This document shows positions 31,388 through 33,033 of a stretch of 33,033 nt of DNA, one piece after another (position 1 is the first letter of the stretch; every line of letters starts with the position of its first letter). The notes under the pieces were generated by a model that was not told the origin of the DNA, did no database searches, and saw only the letters and a program-made list of their open reading frames with translations. Both the position numbers and the translations under genes were made by a program. This DNA comes from a virus: IMG/VR virus record IMGVR_UViG_3300017758_000060, positions 1-33,033 of that record; one strand, written 5' to 3'.

Positions 31388-31391
31388 CGAG

Positions 31392-31466
31392 TGGTAGTCC
31401 CTAGGAGAATCGAACTCCTCTTTGCGAGATGAAAACCCGCTGTCCTAACCGATAGACGAAGGGACC
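31392..31466 (-). tRNA. tRNA-Glu (TTC)
   Basis: A full cloverleaf on the minus strand: acceptor GGTCCCT/AGGGACT (with one G-T closing pair), anticodon stem GCGGG/CTCGC with loop TTTTCAT giving anticodon TTC, and T-arm AGGAG-TTCGATT-CTCCT. Discriminator A and encoded CCA are at 31394-31392. Confidence 0.92.
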
Positions 31467-31469
31467 TTT

Positions 31470-31545
31470 TGGTGGAGGATACAGGGATCGAACCTGCGAC
31501 CTCCTGAATGCAAATCAGGCGCTCTCCCGGCTGAGCTAATCCCCC
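31470..31545 (-). tRNA. tRNA-Ala (TGC)
   Basis: A full cloverleaf on the minus strand: acceptor GGGGGAT/ATCCTCC, D-arm TAGCTCAGCCGGGAGAGC, anticodon stem CCTGA/TCAGG with loop TTTGCAT (anticodon TGC), T-arm GCAGG-TTCGATC-CCTGT, and encoded CCA. Only three bases separate it from tRNA-Glu, implying one precursor. Confidence 0.93.
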
Positions 31546-31578
31546 AAACCAACCAAATGTTCCAAGACCATTAAGTTC

Positions 31579-31620
31579 TTTGGTATAAATGGTAATAATG
31601 GCAAATTTGGTATAAGTGGT
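31579..31620. repeat. Direct repeat of the tRNA-Thr 3' flank
   Basis: TTTGGTATAAATGGT (31579-31593) and TTTGGTATAAGTGGT (31606-31620) differ at one base and start 27 bases apart. The second copy contains the encoded CCA and discriminator of tRNA-Thr, so the first looks like a duplicated tRNA 3' edge with no tRNA body attached. Confidence 0.6.
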
Positions 31621-31692
31621 GCCGCTTCACGGATTCGAACCGCGGACCTACTGATTACAAATCAGTTGCTCTACCAACTGAGCTAAAGCGGC
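31617..31692 (-). tRNA. tRNA-Thr (TGT)
   Basis: A full cloverleaf on the minus strand: acceptor GCCGCTT/AAGCGGC, D-arm TAGCTCAGTTGGTAGAGC, anticodon stem ACTGA/TCAGT with loop TTTGTAA (anticodon TGT), T-arm CGCGG-TTCGAAT-CCGTG, and encoded CCA. It is the first gene of the minus-strand tRNA unit. Confidence 0.93.
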
Positions 31693-31701
31693 GTCACAGT
31701 A

Positions 31702-31707
31702 ATTATA
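31702..31707 (-). promoter_or_regulatory. -10 box for the tRNA unit
   Basis: On the minus strand TATAAT (31707-31702) ends nine bases before the 5' end of tRNA-Thr. No convincing -35 box is seen at the usual spacing. It could be a weak promoter or depend on a phage activator. Confidence 0.4.
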
Positions 31708-31734
31708 GTACACGATAAACCCGCTTTAGTCTAC

Positions 31735-31837
31735 CGTTTAGACGCACACAGAAGCACACACACGCATGGTAAAAGTATTCTAGGATAAGTTTATACATTC
31801 GTGTTAATATATGTACTTTAAGGCGTTTAAACGCACA
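31735..31837. repeat. Spacer with a 14-bp direct repeat and a 12-bp palindrome
   Basis: CGTTTAGACGCACA (31735-31748) and CGTTTAAACGCACA (31824-31837) differ at one base. The second is nested in a perfect palindrome, GCGTTTAAACGC (31823-31834). They lie in the gene-free 205-base spacer between the tRNA unit and the plus-strand gene at 31898, where operator sites would be expected. Confidence 0.5.
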
Positions 31838-31863
31838 TATGTTCTATACGCATATCAGCCTTG

Positions 31864-31891
31864 TTGACAATGCATAAATATTTTGTATAAT
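31864..31891 (+). promoter_or_regulatory. Perfect-consensus sigma70 promoter
   Basis: TTGACA (31864-31869), 16 bases, TATAAT (31886-31891): both boxes match consensus at all positions. Transcription would start about 31898, which is the A of the downstream ATG. A TAAATA box (31875-31880) lies in the spacer. Confidence 0.75.
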
Positions 31892-31897
31892 AAAGAT

Positions 31898-32083
31898 ATG
31901 AGAGACACAAAACTATTACAAACCTATCATGCAAAACAAATGCGTGAAAACAAAGAGAAGCAACTTCAAAGGATGCTTCGTAAAGAAGTTGAGACAGGTG
32001 CGAGTGGTACACAAAAATATAGAATCAAAGCAGGTGCCAATGCTGGTAAGATAGCAGAAGGCTTTCAAAAAACACAATCATAA
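31898..32083 (+). CDS. 61-aa basic helical hypothetical protein
   Basis: The protein begins MRDTKLLQTYHAKQMRENKE and continues with a Lys/Arg/Gln-rich helix (KQLQRMLRKEVETGASG), then TQKYRIKAGANAGKIAEGF. I start at ATG 31898; an in-frame TTG at 31883 lies inside the promoter's -10 region. With the perfect promoter directly upstream, the mRNA would be leaderless and strongly made by host polymerase from the start of infection. A small, basic early protein is a candidate host-takeover factor, but no domain is recognised. Confidence 0.65.
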   Translation: MRDTKLLQTYHAKQMRENKEKQLQRMLRKEVETGASGTQKYRIKAGANAGKIAEGFQKTQS

Positions 32084-32114
32084 TCATACGTTAGATACAC
32101 ACAACGCCCGGTAG

Positions 32115-32122
32115 TAAATATT
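32115..32122 (+). promoter_or_regulatory. Late-type TAAATATT box abutting a start codon
   Basis: TAAATATT (32115-32122) is followed by ATT and GTG 32126. With T4 late geometry the start site would be the G of that GTG, which matches the arrangement at 23976-23987. This favours GTG 32126 over ATG 32138 as the start. Confidence 0.4.
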
Positions 32123-32125
32123 ATT

Positions 32126-32371
32126 GTGAGCAAAGACATGGAAAGAAAAATAATATTGTTACTGATACTGATCTTAATCGGACTTGGTCTATCTGGCTGT
32201 GTCAAGCCACAGGTTAAACATGATCATCCTAAGCAACCTACAACCTTAGAAACTATTGCCAAACTTGACGCTATCGGAAAGGTACTAGGATGTATGTTTG
32301 ATCCTACACCGTGTCAAAAGAAAAAAGAGTTAGCAGAAACAGAAAATCTTAAGTCTGAAGTCCAGGAGTAA
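32126..32371 (+). CDS. Predicted lipoprotein
   Basis: An 81-aa protein from GTG 32126, or 77 aa from ATG 32138. Basic residues (MERK) precede a hydrophobic helix (IILLLILILIGLGL) that ends in the lipobox LSGC. The Cys would be lipidated and the rest exported. The mature part (VKPQVKHDHPKQPTTLETIAKLDAIGKVLG...) is hydrophilic with two further cysteines. Phage lipoproteins of this size include outer spanins and superinfection-exclusion proteins; nothing here decides between them. Its last 23 bases overlap an opposite-strand gene. Confidence 0.65.
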   Translation: MSKDMERKIILLLILILIGLGLSGCVKPQVKHDHPKQPTTLETIAKLDAIGKVLGCMFDPTPCQKKKELAETENLKSEVQE

Positions 32372-32657
32372 TTTCTAGGCCTTGTAATTCTTTAGGCTTT
32401 CCTTTAGGATAGGAAGGCTCGATACGAAATTCTTCTCCGGTTTCGTCATTCTTACAGCCGGCCGCTAACCAGTCCCATTTAAAGTCTCCGTCCACAACAA
32501 ATTCGTTCATGACTTCGTATCTTCCGTCTGGCTTCTGTAAGAGTAATTCATTCTTACATTCTTGCATTGTGTTGAAGGTTTGCTCCATCTGAAAGGTCTT
32601 CATTGTTAATGAAGGATCCTGACCTATCAAGTAGGCAAGAATAAGAATTTTATACAT
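32349..32657 (-). CDS. Hypothetical protein with short hydrophobic N-terminus
   Basis: A 102-aa protein. MYKILILAYLIGQDP could be the end of a short signal sequence or just a buried strand. The rest is soluble, with a Cys pair (MQECKNEL; LAAGCKNDETGEEF) that could form a disulfide if exported, which would fit two lipoprotein genes beside it. No family recognised. It follows the lipoprotein gene at 32664 by six bases on the same strand and overlaps the plus-strand lipoprotein gene tail to tail by 23 bases. Confidence 0.55.
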   Translation of the reverse strand: MYKILILAYLIGQDPSLTMKTFQMEQTFNTMQECKNELLLQKPDGRYEVMNEFVVDGDFKWDWLAAGCKNDETGEEFRIEPSYPKGKPKELQGLEITPGLQT

Positions 32658-32663
32658 TCTTAA

Positions 32664-32855
32664 TTACTTCTGTAAATGTATGCACTGTGCTTCTGTGGCC
32701 GGATTACCGGATGTCTTATCGAACAACCATACGTAAGAATATGTTATGTTTTCGCCTTCAACATGACATTTCTTCCCAAAACTCAAACTTGGATTCTTCG
32801 GCACTGCACATCCTGATAAAAGTAATGCAACGATTAATATTATAAATGTTTTCAT
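32664..32855 (-). CDS. Predicted small lipoprotein
   Basis: A 63-aa protein: MKTFIILIVALLLSGC is a classic lipoprotein signal with lipobox LSGC (Cys16). The mature part is only 47 residues (AVPKNPSLSFGKKCHVEGEN and onward) with two more cysteines that could pair. It would sit on an envelope membrane. Together with 32126-32371 it gives two lipoproteins in under 1 kb. An outer-spanin or surface-exclusion role is possible, but no holin, endolysin or inner spanin is recognisable nearby. Confidence 0.65.
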   Translation of the reverse strand: MKTFIILIVALLLSGCAVPKNPSLSFGKKCHVEGENITYSYVWLFDKTSGNPATEAQCIHLQK

Positions 32856-32885
32856 ATAAGTTTAGTGTAAATGGTTACCAGCAAT

Positions 32886-32913
32886 TTGTCAAGTGCCCAT
32901 TATAACCAATAAT
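32886..32913 (+). promoter_or_regulatory. Sigma70-like promoter for the right-end gene
   Basis: TTGTCA (32886-32891), 16 bases, AATAAT (32908-32913); each box matches five of six positions. A start near 32920 would fall at ATG 32921, again leaving no leader. Confidence 0.4.
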
Positions 32914-32914
32914 T

Positions 32915-33033
32915 ATGCATATGCAGTTTCAAGGAACGCCATATTGGCAAACACTTCAACCTATAATTGAAAGTGGTGCTATGCAATCTGCCATAGATGG
33001 CGAGTACAGATATCCTTATAGGATCAACATATA
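32915..33033 (+). CDS. Partial gene running off the right end
   Basis: An open frame from ATG 32915 (MHMQFQGTPYWQ and onward), or from ATG 32921, stays open to the window's end, 39 codons in all. The promoter position favours 32921. The visible residues (TLQPIIESGAMQSAIDGEYRYPYRINI) do not identify a family. Confidence 0.5.
   Translation, partial: MHMQFQGTPYWQTLQPIIESGAMQSAIDGEYRYPYRINI

Noticed and set aside
31546-31616. Possible fourth tRNA between tRNA-Ala and tRNA-Thr
   Set aside because: The length is about right (71 bases), but no anticodon stem or T-arm can be formed. Only a duplicated 3' edge is present.
31883-31897. TTG start for the 61-aa protein
   Set aside because: It falls in the spacer and -10 box of the perfect promoter and would not be transcribed.
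1-33033. CRISPR array, insertion sequence, integrase or attachment site
   Set aside because: I saw no regularly spaced repeats, transposase or integrase motifs, and no tRNA-derived repeat pair long enough to be an attachment site.

Overview
The window looks like part of a tailed phage of the marine T4-like group. Overall base composition is AT-rich. Genes are tightly packed, and stop and start codons often overlap (ATGA, TAATG, TAGTG). Recognisable T4-type replication and recombination genes are present: a UvsW helicase, a gp61 primase, a gp41 helicase and a probable gp62 clamp-loader subunit. T4-late-promoter-like TATAAATA/TAAATA boxes and three phage tRNA genes with encoded CCA ends also occur. 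A marine heterotroph such as SAR11 is a plausible host, judging by base composition and accessory gene content, but nothing in the window proves the host.

Layout. (1) 1-12330 is an accessory 'surface sugar' block. It holds a HAD-like phosphatase, two GT-A-like transferases, a GT61-type transferase, four diverged copies of one GT-B-like transferase family, two further transferase-like proteins, an SGNH hydrolase, a glutamine-dependent asparagine synthase-like amidotransferase and a sulfotransferase. It starts with a 70-bp exact repeat of part of the HAD gene. A divergent promoter pair sits at 4422-4470. (2) 12316-18913 is a replication/recombination block: a SprT-like protease, a strong sigma70-type promoter (12795-12822), an unknown 452-aa protein, UvsW, several conserved small phage proteins, a gp62-like protein, a zinc-finger protein, and a very short DnaE (Pol III alpha)-like protein that keeps all three expected catalytic aspartates. 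(3) 18922-22175 holds a BppU-like structural protein behind an exact TATAAATA box, then primase and helicase. (4) 22175-31369 is a second accessory block: a GT-A-like protein, a DctP/TRAP-type solute-binding protein without a signal peptide but with its own terminator, two 2OG-oxygenase-like proteins, a methyltransferase, three radical SAM proteins of the twitch/SPASM type, a short SDR, a sulfotransferase-like protein and a second SGNH hydrolase. Within it, about 26,440-27,640 is much richer in GC than its surroundings. (5) 31392-33033 has tRNA-Glu, tRNA-Ala and tRNA-Thr on the minus strand, a promoter-dense divergent spacer, small proteins, two predicted lipoproteins, and a gene running off the right end.

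How it fits together (inference). The T4-type core replicates and recombines the genome. The two accessory blocks encode sugar transfer, amidation, sulfation, oxidation, methylation and radical chemistry. Such a set could remodel the host surface, decorate virions or make a small molecule. The most unusual single items are the miniature DnaE-like protein, the cytoplasmic TRAP-type binding protein, the cluster of three radical SAM proteins, and the repeated placement of promoter boxes so that transcripts would begin at the start codon.
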